Under the pieces are notes generated by a model that was given only the letters and a program-made list of their open reading frames with translations, did no database searches and was not told the DNA's origin. This document shows, piece by piece, positions 31,690-42,744 of a DNA stretch of 64,000 nucleotides; within the stretch, counting starts at the first letter, position 1, and every line of letters begins with the position of its first letter. A program made the position numbers and the translations under genes. The DNA lies in assembly GCA_000750105.3 (NCBI GenBank), contig JPHH03000047.1, forward strand, positions 186,001-250,000, read 5' to 3'. This DNA comes from Tolypocladium sp. Sup5 PDA-1. Its lineage: Eukaryota; Ascomycota; Sordariomycetes; Hypocreales; Ophiocordycipitaceae.

Positions 31690-31699
31690 TATAAATATA
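31690..31699 (+). promoter_or_regulatory. TATA-like element before the coiled-coil gene
   Basis: TATAAATATA about 100 bp before the ATG at 31793, consistent with a real promoter for that open frame. Confidence 0.4.
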
Positions 31700-31792
31700 G
31701 GGCTCGATGCGCATTAATGCGTATCACTGAGACCAGCTGCTCCCACAAGGAACCCTTCATCGTGCCTCAGAGTGCGCATTGTGACCATTATC

Positions 31793-32471
31793 ATGGAGGC
31801 GAAGATGCCGCCTCCACTCGACCTGAAAGCCATTGCGGACAATTTGGATCAATTGTCCCAGCAGGCCGCGTCGTGGGCAGCCACCCCCAAGGTCCAGGAC
31901 GGCGCTCGCCTGGAACGCACCGTGGACGTCGTGTCGGAACGGGTTGACATCGTGTTGGAACGGGTTGACGCCTTGTCAGATCGGGTCGACGCCTTGTTGA
32001 GAGAATCTGCCGACGTGAGAACGATCATGCAGGCGGTTGAATAGAAATAATCGGATCTGTAAGACTCATTCTCCCGTGCACCAAAAGCCTGATGGGTTGA
32101 TCCCTCGCTAATTCGGTCCACTTGCAATAGAGAGCCTGCCACCTGGGCTAACCCACCTCCTCACCCGGACGAGGTTGCGAAAGTAGTGAAAGACCGCCTA
32201 TTGAGTGGCTCTCGTCCTATGACCTGGACAAAGTCGGTTTCCTGAATGGTGAGTTGATCCCAGGAGGGCACGAGAATCAGGCTAACACAGCTCTGACACA
32301 GCGGACAGGTTGGATGTTCTTCTGAGCATATTGGGACTGAAAGCCGCCAGTATACTGCGCAAAAAGCGTAGCCGCATAAGAGAAGTACTTGATCTGACGG
32401 ACCCTCGGGAGGAGGTTAACGACGAAGAATTCGAGAATATCGCAGCAGAATATGAGGGCTCATTGCTATAG
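31793..32471 (+). pseudogene. Small coiled-coil family gene or relic, two coding segments
   Basis: The first segment, 31793-32044, encodes an N-terminal LDLKAIADNLDQLSQQA and then heptad repeats (SERVDIV, LERVDAL, SDRVDAL) predicting a coiled coil, with a stop at 32042-32044. A second coding-like segment gives WLSSYDLDKVGFLN; after a GTGAGT...ACACAG intron (acceptor at 32301) comes ADRLDVLLSILGLKAAS and ILRKKRSRIREVLDL, stopping at 32469-32471. This order, a coiled coil then a C-terminal 'fPxT...LL..LGL....kR.RlR..iGL' motif, matches a widespread Pezizomycotina family of unknown function. The middle (about 32045-32180) does not read through, so the gene is either spliced in a way I could not resolve or broken. 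Hence the pseudogene label, held loosely. Confidence 0.45.
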
Positions 32472-34088
32472 CGTACCGCCAGCGGATAGGGATCATAAGA
32501 AGGTAGCTTCAATAATATGACCAGTTCCTAGCCAAACACGGTCCTGTGATATGCACTACCTCGCTCTCGCACCTGCCGTCGTGTTGACCTAGCTAGGCAG
32601 CAACCCTACCTACCCTATACTATCATGGCAGCGCAATAGAGTTAAAGAAAACGATAATTAATCCACGGTACTATTCTCTCAGTGTCGCGGCTTGCCCCTC
32701 CGGGTTTGGCGGCACCCGCCAACCCCCTGTCTGGCGTCTCGCCGCTTTTGCGCGCCTCTATAAAATCCCCCTCCCCCACCACTCTTCCTCCCTTCTCAAC
32801 TCTTCCTCATTCATACCCCTCTTCCCTCTCCTGTTTGCTCTTTCCTGCATTTCTCTGCGCTATTTTCTTACTCTCCTACTGCGAGAACCGACCGGCATCG
32901 CCGTTCACGCCCCCGTTAGTCCTGTCCTGCGTCTCCGCTCCGTTACGTATCCTAGGTCACTCGTTCCCGCTCGCAAGATGAGACTTGCGGTGGCCTCTCG
33001 ATATGATATGGATAAATGAGCGGGTCTTGCTATGTCGAGCGGTCGTACCGAGGCAGCTCTGGCAGTAGACCTTGGAACCCGGCCCCCGGTTAGCGATAGA
33101 CGTTTCTTTAAGGGAGTCTCTGCGCACGAATAAGCAAAATGCTACCGTTCCTTACCTACGACTTATTGCCTACCGATACGAAGTGGTATATACTAAGGCA
33201 TATACCTCGGAGGCCTCTAATATCCTTTATTTTGATATATGATTCTATATTACGCTATAATACACCGAGCTAAAACCGACTATGGCATAGGGCGGAGCGT
33301 ATGTGACTTATGCCGTATAGTTGGATTGGTCGGATATGCACGTGTGCTAAACGCGGAGGGTAATTTTCGTCGGTCGCTCTGCCTTGCTGTGGATCTATTC
33401 CTTTGACCTAATTAAGACGTTGCCGGATGTCATATAACGACGTAATACTATGGTGGCTCTCGAGTACCGAAGCTAGCGAGATGGTTGGCCTGCCTCCTCC
33501 GTTCGCTGTATGACTCTAATTATACTTCGCCTATTGTGCTATTTACTAGGTGACGGTTGGTAGAAGCATTAATTTCGATGATTATCGTACCCGAAATAGT
33601 CCTACTCCTTGTCTTGACTAGCTAGCGTAGATGAAGGCGTAAGGGTGTAGATGGTCTTGACTTAACTCTCCCGGAAGTTTCCCGAAGCTGAAGGTTGAGA
33701 TAGAAATAACCTGGTAGAACGGGGTAGCGACGGGATCTTTATGCCGGACTAAGTCTAATGTTGGACGCTGGGACTCTGGCAAAATCACCCAGAGCGCACG
33801 ACGTACTTTGGTGGTCGGGCGTGCTTATGTATAAAAGGGGTTGACCGTCTGGCTGCCAACGGTTGGGTTTGATCTTGGTTCTGTGCTTAGCACTGTTAGC
33901 GAATACTATTTCTAGGCATATACGGATCCTTCCCGTCTGCCGACTATTTCCTTAACTTTGTAGCGAAGCACTTATTTAGTCTGTTAGAATACTGGAATAT
34001 ACCTTTGTTATTGCTCTGCGCCGTGCCGCGCCGCCCGATGATGGCACTTGTCAACCTTGACTATTAGGTTATTTAGACCCCTCCGTCT
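32472..34088. mobile_element. Likely decayed retroelement / RIP-affected DNA
   Basis: No open frame of note for about 1.6 kb; all frames are dense in stops and TA dinucleotides. At about 32680-32780 a TGTCGCGGCTTGCC-like start, a GGTTTGGCGG/CCGCCAACC hairpin and a TATAAAA box resemble the front of an LTR. A pyrimidine-rich tract (about 32770-32880) follows. A second TATAAAAGGGG lies at about 33830. No partner LTR or polymerase motif was found, so the element type is open. Confidence 0.35.
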
Positions 34089-34400
34089 ATGGCATCAAGG
34101 GTCCGTACCTGCCTAGTAAAGCGACGTCTGCCCTTATATCCTTCGCTAGAACGATATTTCTCTACGACTCCTAAAAGACGCCCGGTCGACGAGGCCGGTG
34201 TAGTGCGACCCAACTCTCCCGCCGTTCCTGGGATGTCTTTCGGCGAGCCGATTTATATCTCCTCCGATCCCGACTTAGAACTAGACGACATTGGTGGCTA
34301 AGATGGCGCTGCCGACGGTAGCCTAGATGATTCGCAATTAGACGACACACTTCTGTCGCTCAAGGCGCTTGTTGAATCTGTTGTGAGATACCAGACATGT
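34089..34400 (+). pseudogene. Broken open frame in the AT-rich island
   Basis: A 70-codon frame (MASRVRTCLVKRR to DPDLELDDIGG) ends in TAA at 34299-34301, but the same frame then stays open: DGAADGSLDDSQL, DDTLLSLKALVESVV. A single CAA-to-TAA change would explain the stop, as RIP produces. The family is unknown; a gag-like or structural protein of the surrounding element is one option. Confidence 0.35.
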
Positions 34401-35447
34401 CACAAGAGTAGTGTTGGTGAGTTACCGTGGTGCCCAACAGCCTTGCGGCCGGGGCTGCTCTACTATGGCACAAGTTGATGGAAGCACGCTCCTCCGCCTC
34501 ACCTCAATGCTAAATCTTTGCCCAGATCAAACTTGGCAACCGTTTTAAACCACTTTTACAAGCGTCGAGAAACTCAGGACGTCATGGGCGGATTATTAGA
34601 AGCAGTCAGGCGGCTGTTTGGCAAGAGGCGGCCAGACCCGGTGGTCAAGATAATCAGGGGGCCATACAGCAATAGTACTATGCCGACCACCTCCAACGCC
34701 GCCATCGCCGGCGCCGCAAACATGGCCGGCAACGGGCGAGCTCGCGAAGCACAGGGACTACAGGCACCCGCATGAGCAGGGCGATCCGGAGATGCAGAAC
34801 GATACTCATGTTCTCGTATAGGACAGGCGCCACCTTGTTGCTAAATTCGAAGATCCTGACCCTCTCCATGGTGATGTACAGGTCCATGATCGGGGCCGAT
34901 GCATGTGTGATTGCCCGTGTATAGCCGGTTAGGGGTTTTAGCATCGGCGTGCGCGCAGGCACTAGCGAACAAGGGAGGTTCCTGTGCTCCTTGTCGAGCA
35001 TGTGGAACGGGCAGAGGAGCCAGGGAGCCATAACACGGAATAGGAGGCGGATTGCCTTCCACCGTCGTTTTTTTCTGCGTAACGTCTAGTTACATGAGCA
35101 AAAAAGAGCGTGTATCACCGAAATCACACGACGATGTCAAGCACGTTCCGTTTGCGTCCACTCATACACTGGAATGTGACGACTTGCCTATTGCGATGCG
35201 ACCACATGACCTGATACATCCATTCAGCAAGAACGCAAGCGCCAATCGGTAGGGCTTTATCGCATATGGAAGCTTGAAGATCGATCCGCATCCGGAAATG
35301 TGAATACGACTGGTGACAGCGCTCTTCATGGTGTTACCGTGTGCATAAAGATGCTCGTCCGCCGACAATTCCGTCTTGTTCAAAAAAATTGTAATTTCGA
35401 CAACAACGCATTCACCTATATCAAGAACGGTGCTTGGCCCTAACAAC
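34401..35447. other. Gene-poor DNA before the RHAAVHR-motif gene
   Basis: Just over 1 kb. Open frames at 34518-34775 (plus) and 34678-35031 (minus, basic Arg/Trp-rich end) overlap and have no family. The segment from about 35380 is the 5' leader of the next gene. Nothing else is supported. Confidence 0.4.
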
Positions 35448-36660
35448 ATGAACGATAAGGCGGTTTACGATGCCTTGAAGGACGTCTTCAAAGGAGAAAA
35501 CGCAAACGAAAGGCAACCGGTGAGAATCCGGGAACTCGTCGATCAGCACTCGAACAAAAAGAAGTTATCGGCACTGATCCGATCGCAGAGCGTCGAAGAC
35601 GTATGCAGTGGTGCACAAAGGCTTCTTATCGATGGAATCTTCAGCTCACAAACGAAAGCCAAAGCACGATTTGCGAAGACGACTACATCTGCCCCAGTCG
35701 CGTCACCAAGTGTTCAACTGGCGCCTACTAGTCCCGCCAAAGCAGAGATTCAACTTATGAATTCTGCTGCTGATGACTGCCACAAACCTATCAAGGACAA
35801 GGTGACAGAGCCAAGGCCGACTGTGGTTGCCGGTAGTGAGTCATTGTCTCATTGATTTCATCGCGACCAACAATTGACGTTTTTAAGCGGCAGAGCCTAA
35901 GCTGTCTACGTCGGTGTCGAACCTGCCCTATGAGGCACAATATCATATTTTGGTCGAAGCACAGCATTTCTTGGAAAAGGCATGCTTCGAGTTTGCTCGG
36001 AATCATTTGCCAAGTATCTTGAGGAGGAATGAATGGGACTGCGCGGAAGCAGTTGAGCTCAACCTATTTGTCAAGGAACTGGGAGAACGCCGGCAGGAAC
36101 TGGCATCGATAATGAAGGCCACGATGGAGCTTTCAACAGACAAGCTTCTCACTTCGATCGCGGATATCCGACACGCTGCCGTCCATCGTCATCGTCTGAG
36201 TGCCAGCGGGATATATCAGATATTCCAAGACGGCGAGCATTTTCTGACCTCCTTGGGGGATCGCAGGCGTCTCGAGCGGATGAAGGCCCTACGCCGCGAT
36301 GCGTACAATACTTTGGCCAAGCTCGACCGTGACGAACGAGAGGCAGATTCAACTCTCGGGATCAAACGAACAAGGATAGAGGCACAAAGAAGAGAGTTGA
36401 AACGACGGGAGGACGCAGCTGTCCTGGATACGGAACAAGCACGGAAGAGATTCCGCGGCCTTGCAGCTGCAGACGTCATGCACGCCATGAATTACACAAC
36501 GGCTCCTGAGAGCCGCGAGGTGCAAGTTGGCGAGCTCAGAAGAAACAGCCTTGTCCTGATCATGGCCTTAGTAGTGCGGGACTTTTCAGGGGCTTGTTTG
36601 AAGGTTTTTGTGGCCAGTAGTGTGGCATTTATATTGTATGTATTAAAGAATGTCTGTTGA
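35448..36660 (+). CDS. Accessory fungal protein of unknown function with RHAAVHR motif and membrane tail
   Basis: Two exons, 35448-35835 and 35888-36660, joined by a 52 bp GTGAGT intron (an alternative acceptor lies 6 bp on), give about 386 residues. The N-terminal third is helical and charged. The second part has LVEAQHFLEKACFEFARN, then the motif DIRHAAVHRHRLSASGI, then a long heptad-rich helix (LAKLDRDEREADSTL, KRREDAAVLDTEQARKRF). It ends in a hydrophobic segment ACLKVFVASSVAFILYVL, a likely tail anchor. The RHxAVHR pattern recurs in an expanded, unevenly distributed Ascomycota family, often mislabelled in databases; that is memory, not a search. Base composition is AT-richer than the core genes, and it lies inside the decayed island, so acquisition or fast turnover is plausible. 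Function unknown. Confidence 0.65.
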
Positions 36661-36914
36661 AGAATACTAAATATCCTGTTATTACGGGCAGCTGCAAGAT
36701 AGTGATCCTCTGGCCGTGGACTCGTTTCACGTTTCAGGTTAGCTGACCTTTCATTGATGTATGTTGCAAGGAGTTCATTGTACCTTGTCTTCTCGACTGT
36801 GTCAGTTCAGTGTGCAGTAGCGGCCTTGGCTTCTCATCGCTTACTCTAGTGTCGTCGAGCTCTTCTCCAAGACCCAAGCTTTCCAGGCGCTCGATCAAAG
36901 CATCGGGAGCGACG

Positions 36915-37285
36915 TCATCCTTTGTCATACATCGATAAGAGAGCGTTGGACCGTCTTGACCGTGCACCATTATCGGTCCGTTTCTGCATCCCGTTCTGCG
37001 TTCGGGTTACAAACTGACATTCCTGTACATTGCACCGCAAACCGTCACCCTTGGGTGGCTCTATGAACGGGATCGGGTCGGTCGTGGGCGGCGGGAACTG
37101 GAATCCTCGTAATCCCATCTGGTCTCGAATGATTCCACGAATCAAACTGATATGTTTCGCGACTATTGGCTCATGGATGTATGCTGCTTCCTCAAATGGC
37201 TTATTGCTTCGTTGGCCACACACGCAAACTTACATGACTTGCATATCACGAACGGATACCCGTCGATCTGGACGAACGGCTCCAT
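36915..37285 (-). pseudogene. OrsD/DUF3505-like zinc-finger fragment with frameshift
   Basis: From the ATG at 37285 the minus strand reads MEPFVQIDGYPFVICKSC, KFACVANEAISHLRKQH, then a stop. About 115 bases into the fragment the neighbouring frame takes over: EPIVAKHISLIRGIIRDQ, FQFPPPTTDPIPFIEPP, GDGLRCNVQECQFVTRTQ, NGMQKR. The pairing of an N-terminal CxxC...HLxxxH finger with a later LxCxxxxCxxxxR finger is characteristic of DUF3505, the zinc-finger family named from the orsellinic acid cluster protein OrsD. One frameshift separates the two halves, and the usual downstream region is missing. A remnant rather than a working gene; a short intron at the frameshift is possible but no good splice pair is visible. 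Confidence 0.55.
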
Positions 37286-39273
37286 GACGACGGCTGCCGG
37301 GCGGCTCTTTCTAATTTCTAACCAATTGTACTCTTGCGCATCCGCGTGAACTCAACATATATACGCTCTCTACGGTTCGGGCTGCTCTCCTGTCCATGCG
37401 CACTACTGCGTCTCAAACGCAATTTACCCGAACGCGTCTCCCGGACATGGGGCCGTGACGGTCCGTCCCGGCTTCTGACCCGACTGGTCTCCTGGGGCCA
37501 CATTTCGGTCTTCTGGCTAAGCCAGCGCCAATCTTCTTGCCCAACTCATTGAAGTCAGGCGATCAGAAGTCAACATTGAAATGTCGGGCAGCTTTGCGCC
37601 GAGGGTTGCCGTCTTGCTCAGCCACGGAGACTATACTCGTATATTGCCACCTCGTCAGCTTCCAGGTGGAGCTACCCCTCGCGTGGTCCGGTGTTCGTCG
37701 AGAGCAACCCCTGGTGGTGCGGCATCATGTTCCTCGGGTGGACTCCGAGAAACCTGGTTTCCGTGGTGCGAGAAGGCCGGTGTGGCTTCGGGGCGGGTCG
37801 ACACCAACACCCAAGAAGGGAAGGTGACGAAGCTTGAGTTGCTTAAAGCCGTCAGCAATTAAGGTAGTGTGGTAAGCTACGGGCGATCTGCAGACGAGGT
37901 CAACACTACGACGCATCCAGCCGGCACAGTTCTGATTGTAGATTGCCAATGCCTTCCCTTTTGCTGGCTACGAATTACTACTTGTCAGTTTGCGGAAGCT
38001 CCAAATGCTTGGGCTCCGCACGGTGTCACCGGCTACCTTGGAGCGGTGGAGTGAACCTCAGCGACTTCGGTGGTTGGAGACTTCAACGTGGGGGCGCCAC
38101 TCGTATCAGGTCGTACAGGACGGATACCAGTGTTTTCTGATGGACGCTGTCCCGGAAAACACAGTCTCTCATGTCGGTGCTTCGTCGGCAAGTTGCTACC
38201 TTCTCTCGAAGTTTAATTGAGTCACTGATGTGGGCAACTGTCAACTTGTTCCCAACCGCTGCCCAGGATTTGGTTGCAACGTGCATGATGCTGCAAGTGA
38301 CAATGTGACAACTCGGCAGTATTAGTGCGCCGCGAGGAGCGGGAGTTTCTGCCCCTTGCACTGGCTGATTAGCTCGCAGGTTTTAAACCTCGCCGTAAGC
38401 ACGTTATTGGCAACAGGGAAGATAATCCGTGACCCAAAAGAACGAAGCCACCTGCCGAATCAAGCATCTGGCCCCAAACGAGTCGGCCGCGCAGCTTTGC
38501 AACAGGACGATCTTCCAGACGGCCAGGCGGCTTCAAATCCTTATCATACTTATAGACAATGCCCGAGTACTCCAAGCCTGGTGGGTTCCCACCGGACGGG
38601 TTCCCACGAATTGCGAGGCGTCCTGTGGTGTCATCTTGTCGGGCCTTTTGTTTAACATGAAGAATGGATTCGGACGTTATTTGCAAGGCGATGGCCGCGC
38701 CCACACTGGATGCCGAAGAATGGGATGCTGAAGAATGGATCAGATCGGTAATAGTACACGGCAGCGTGTGAAGAACGACAGGAAGATATACCAGTATATT
38801 AACACAACACATGGTGCAGAGCCGGCACGGCCCCAAGTTCTGCCCCTGTACATTCCCCGAATGTCTAGATTGGATCTGGGCTAGCATAGTGGCATTCGAC
38901 CGAATTAAAGCACCTGCAAGTTGTCGCGTAAGCTTCTTGATAGCAACCGTCATCTACACATATAGTAGCACACTTGCTTGAACTGGCAGCTGCAATTGAA
39001 GCTGACCACTCTGAGCTGTGGGCGGCCTTGTCTTCCACGGTGGGAAATGGCCACATTCCTTTCGAGGAGGCTCTAATCTCATTAAACTACGCGAGATGGC
39101 CCAGTGCCACGGTGGCACAGGGCATCGGTTGATCACTGATTCACATCTGGTCGAGTATGTATAAAGCGCCGTTGGCCTTCCTCTGAACAAAATTGCGAAT
39201 CCTACCGATCAATCGCACCATTCTCCAGCTTGCCAATCGTATCCATCTGTTGCTTACACCCTCAACCAACATC
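37286..39273. other. Gene-poor DNA and deuterolysin promoter
   Basis: About 2 kb. Open frames at 37581-37862 (plus), 37990-38220 (plus) and 38369-38953 (minus, 194 codons) lack domains and good start contexts, and I do not call them. TATAAA at 39160-39165 lies about 109 bp before the deuterolysin ATG and is its likely core promoter. Confidence 0.45.
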
Positions 39274-40669
39274 ATGAGGTTCATCGGCGGTGTGGCGCTT
39301 CTGGCCTCATTGGTCGTTGCGGCCCCCTCCGCCATCAAAGACAACTCCGCTTCACCCTTGAACGTCGAGCTTGAAATGACGGGCAACTCTCAGGTCAAGG
39401 CCGTCTTCACCAACACTGGCAAGGAAAACCTCAAGCTGCTCAAGACGGGTACCGTGTTCAGCAACCAGGCCACCCGAAAGGCCAGAGTCTCTGCCAATGG
39501 TACGTTCCGCTACATCTCCTCGGATACATCGCGTGCGGCTTCGTGTTGGGCACATCTCGTGCATTGAGATGCGCCGTTGAGTTGCAGGCATGCCACGGGT
39601 CAATATTTGGACCCGGCCAACCGGCCCGGTCGCCCCCTGAATAAAGGAATGGCACGGGCCGCTGATGTGTAGATGCCCATCTGAGACATCTTCACACGTC
39701 TTGCGCACCTACCTACGAATAATACCTGAGACTTTGTTTTATCTGCTTTGCCTAATCCACTACAAGTGCGAACGAAGTAACTTATACATTGACACTGACC
39801 AAGTTTAAATAGGCGAGGAGTTGTCCTTTGAAGGCGAATACGTCTCGGTGGACCTTGAAAACCTCAGCGATGCCGCCTTCCAGCCCATTGCCGCCGGGCA
39901 GTCCGTCGAAGTCGAGTTCGACATTGCCGAGGTGCACGATCTCTCCGCCGGTGGAAAGTACGGCATCCACGCCGCCGGCCGTCTTCCTTACGCCAAGGGC
40001 GGAGAGACCAAGATTTCCGGCTCGGTCGCTTACAGCTCCAACAAGCTCGAGGCGGTAGTTGATGGCAAGCAGGCTGCGGGGTTGCTGCTGGGCTTCATGA
40101 AGCGCGCAAACGTCCAGGACTGCGAGGGCAGCAAGCTCACGGCCATCAAGCAGGCCGTCTCCAACTGCAAGAGGTTTGCATCGGCCGCCCAGGACGCCGC
40201 AGGTTCGGGACCCGACGGCCGTATGGAGGAGTACTTCATGTCCGCGTCCAACAGCACGCGGAGCACCGTCTCAGACATCTACAGCAAGGTCCAGGAGCAG
40301 TGCTCCTCCACCGACAGCGGCACCAAGGCCAGCTGCTACAACGACCACGGCCAGTGCGACAAGGGTGCCCTGGCCGTCACGACGGGCGGCAGGTACATGG
40401 TCTTCTGCGACGGCTTCTTCAACAATCTTCCGGCGGTGGCGAGCAGGTGCCACGCCAAGAGCCAGGCCACGACGTTCCTTCACGAGACTACACACCTCAG
40501 GGTAGTTGCCGACACCGACGACGTGGCCTACGGGTACGACAACCTGCGGAAGCTGAGTGCCGAGGATGCCATCAGGAACGCGGACACCTTTGCCCTCTTC
40601 GCTAACGCCGTTGATCTGGGCTGTGCCGTGCCGTCGAGTCACGAGCAAGGGGATGACAGTGACGAGTAA
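39274..40669 (+). CDS. Secreted deuterolysin, M35 zinc metalloprotease
   Basis: Extracellular neutral metalloprotease of the aspzincin type. Two exons, 39274-39499 and 39813-40669, give 360 residues. The start MRFIGGVALLASLVVAAP is a signal peptide; a long propeptide (from about residue 25, LNVELEMTGNSQVKAVF, to the KR in FMKRANVQDCEG) precedes the catalytic domain. The zinc site HETTH is at about 299-303 and the aspzincin partner region reads VVADTDDVAYGYDN. Conserved Cys residues (QDCEG, SNCKRF, ASCYND, VFCDGFF) are present. The 313 bp intron is long for this genome, but the joined sequence (SANGEELSFEGEYVSVDL) follows the family closely and the acceptor is AAATAG. TATAAA lies upstream. An intact secreted enzyme at the right edge of the AT-rich island. 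Confidence 0.93.
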
Positions 40670-40833
40670 AGAATGCAAAAGGACATGGAAACGGGAGAAA
40701 CAGTACAATGGTACGGAAGCAAAAGACGGAATCATGAGCAATAGATGGAATTGTGAGCAATAGATGGACACCGTAAGCAAGACGCGTGCCACATGTAGCG
40801 TTCTACGGTACTCGATCTGCCAACCTTGGGCCC

Positions 40834-42009
40834 TCAGAGTCCATGGCTCGACAGCCGACGTCGCAATGCATCAATATACATCTCGGCCGAAAGAAGTTGC
40901 ATCTCCAGCCCTCTGCACTTCTTGCGGTAAGGGCAATCGGCATCGCAGCGTTCCACGGGCTTCTGCTCGCCAGTCTCGCCCGCGCGGCTGGTGTTGGAGG
41001 AAGGGGAAGCGGCGTCGGCAGTGGTCGATCGGGAACGCTTCACCACGGGCGACTGGTCGGCCGAGTCGTGATCCCGCTTTCGCTTCGGTGCCTCTTCCAC
41101 CTGAGTCGGCTGGTTTCCTGCTTCAAGGTTAGCCAAACTGTGCCGTGCGCGGTCCTCGCCGTCAAAGTCTCCGAATCATCAGCGTACCATTCTGAACGAC
41201 TTCAGCTCCCTGGTGGGTGGCATTGCCACTGCCCTGGGCATTCTGCTCCGCCTGATACGCCCGCTTCCTCTGCCTCGCCTTCTTTGACATCTTTCGCTTC
41301 TTTGGCTTCCCCGCTCGGTCCAGGCGATGGCCATCGCTGTCGTTGGCTCGCGGCATCTCGCTACAGAGTCATGTTAGAAAGTTGCCCTGGGCCGGAGTGT
41401 GAGGGTCTGATGAAGGACCTACCTGGTCTCGGGCTCCGGCTCGGGGCGGAACCGAAGACAGAGAGGCTGGGCGGCGTCCAGCAGCATGTCGAGTCTGGTG
41501 TCTCGCAGCGTCTTCCAGGCAGCTTGTCTAACGTGCAAACCCTGTTCGCCGACGCGGAGCTCTTTGACAACCTCGGGTCTCTTCTCGACCCAGTAGTCGA
41601 CAAGTCTGGCCAGAAGGCTGGGTGAAGTGGTTTCCTCAAGGGCCTTGCTGCGGCGCCGTGTGTTGACGTAGTACTCGACGATGCACTCGACAATGGGCCA
41701 GCGATTCTTTCGAGTGATTCCCCAGTCAGTCCAAACGGCGTCCCAGAGGAGACCCTCTCTCACGTCCATGTAGAACACCAACATGCGGAAGAGAATGACG
41801 AGGTTGCTGTAAAGCCTGGTTACCTGGTCGCCTGAGATGAGGCCGCGGTGCAGCAAGGTCTCAATGAACTGCTTCTTGCGGCCTGCGTGCAGGACCAATC
41901 GCGTCTCCCCGATCGAGGGCACAGAGCTGGTCGAGAAACCTTCGACACACGGCAGGTCAGTTACAACTCTCCAGACAACGGGCTTCATTGTCGGGGGTGG
42001 TAGCGGCAT
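40834..42009 (-). CDS. Conserved-looking hypothetical protein with basic and C-terminal coiled segments
   Basis: Not a family I recognise. Three exons on the minus strand, 41423-42009, 41188-41360 and 40834-41117, join in frame to 347 residues. The N-terminal 195 residues are folded-looking and helix-rich (IGETRLVLHAGRKKQFI, SNLVILFRMLVFYMDVR, WPIVECIVEYYVNTRRR). The middle is strongly basic (KPKKRKMSKKARQRKRAY), a likely nuclear localisation signal or nucleic-acid contact. The tail holds a cysteine pair and a short amphipathic helix (CPYRKKCRGLEMQLLSAEM). The exon 1/2 junction uses GTAGGT...TGTAG and the exon 2/3 junction GTACGC...GCAG with a GCTAAC branch site. A nuclear regulator is possible but unproven. 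It converges with deuterolysin; the stop codons are about 165 bp apart. Confidence 0.65.
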
Positions 42010-42744
42010 GCCTTGTTTACGTCTTGGCCAGACGACGCGTCAACCGAGGTCGCACAACTCAGCACAAGATGACGAAGGCCTCGGAGTGAGAGGTCTGAAG
42101 GTTGAGGGGATGAAGGTGTGCGAAGAGGAAAGCTCAGGAAACGAGGCAAGCATGCTTCGCGCCTGGAATAAATGCTGCAAAACACGGGGTGCTCACGTGC
42201 GAGGTCTCCAAGGTGATCAGTCGAGGTGCAGCTGTAAACCTGATCGGGCCGCCAGGTGTGACATCACTCAAGCAACTCGCTGTTCTTTGGTCATGTGCCC
42301 ATGGCAGCGTGACTCACCAAGTCGAGTTGTGGAAGTTGAAAGTCGTATGTGGAAGAAATAAGAAGCGGTAGGTCGAGGAGTGCGAGTTGCGTTTGGGCTC
42401 GTCACACGTGGAGCCATAGGGGCAAGTAGGCGAACCCCTGTGGCTCATTGGCAACTTCAAGGCCACTGAGGAAAGAAGAAGAATGGTCCAGAGTGCTGAT
42501 TTACCTAGCTGACGTTCTACTCTACCATTTGCCAGGCCGCAAATAGCTCTCTTCACCTGTCAAGACGATGATGATTCCAAAAGGCCCCCGTGAAGTACGC
42601 CAAAGTCCACCTTTGCCTCATCCTCGCATCCATCTCCAGCAAAGCAACACAAAGTAGCCATTTTCCAGCATCACACGCAACTATGTCCAGTCATAGTCGT
42701 CCTCGCCGAAATCCCACAGACACAGCTTCACAAGGTGCTCCTGG
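42010..42744. other. Intergenic region upstream of the 40.8-42.0 kb gene
   Basis: About 735 bp, presumed promoter of the minus-strand hypothetical gene. No supported open frame or repeat. Confidence 0.4.

Noticed and set aside
31606..31793. Solo LTR beginning TGTTACGGAATG
   Set aside because: Starts with TG and contains a TATA box, but no terminal CA, partner copy or target duplication is visible; a plain promoter of the coiled-coil gene explains it.
38369..38953. 194-codon minus-strand open frame
   Set aside because: No domain, no promoter signal, composition unlike real genes in the window.
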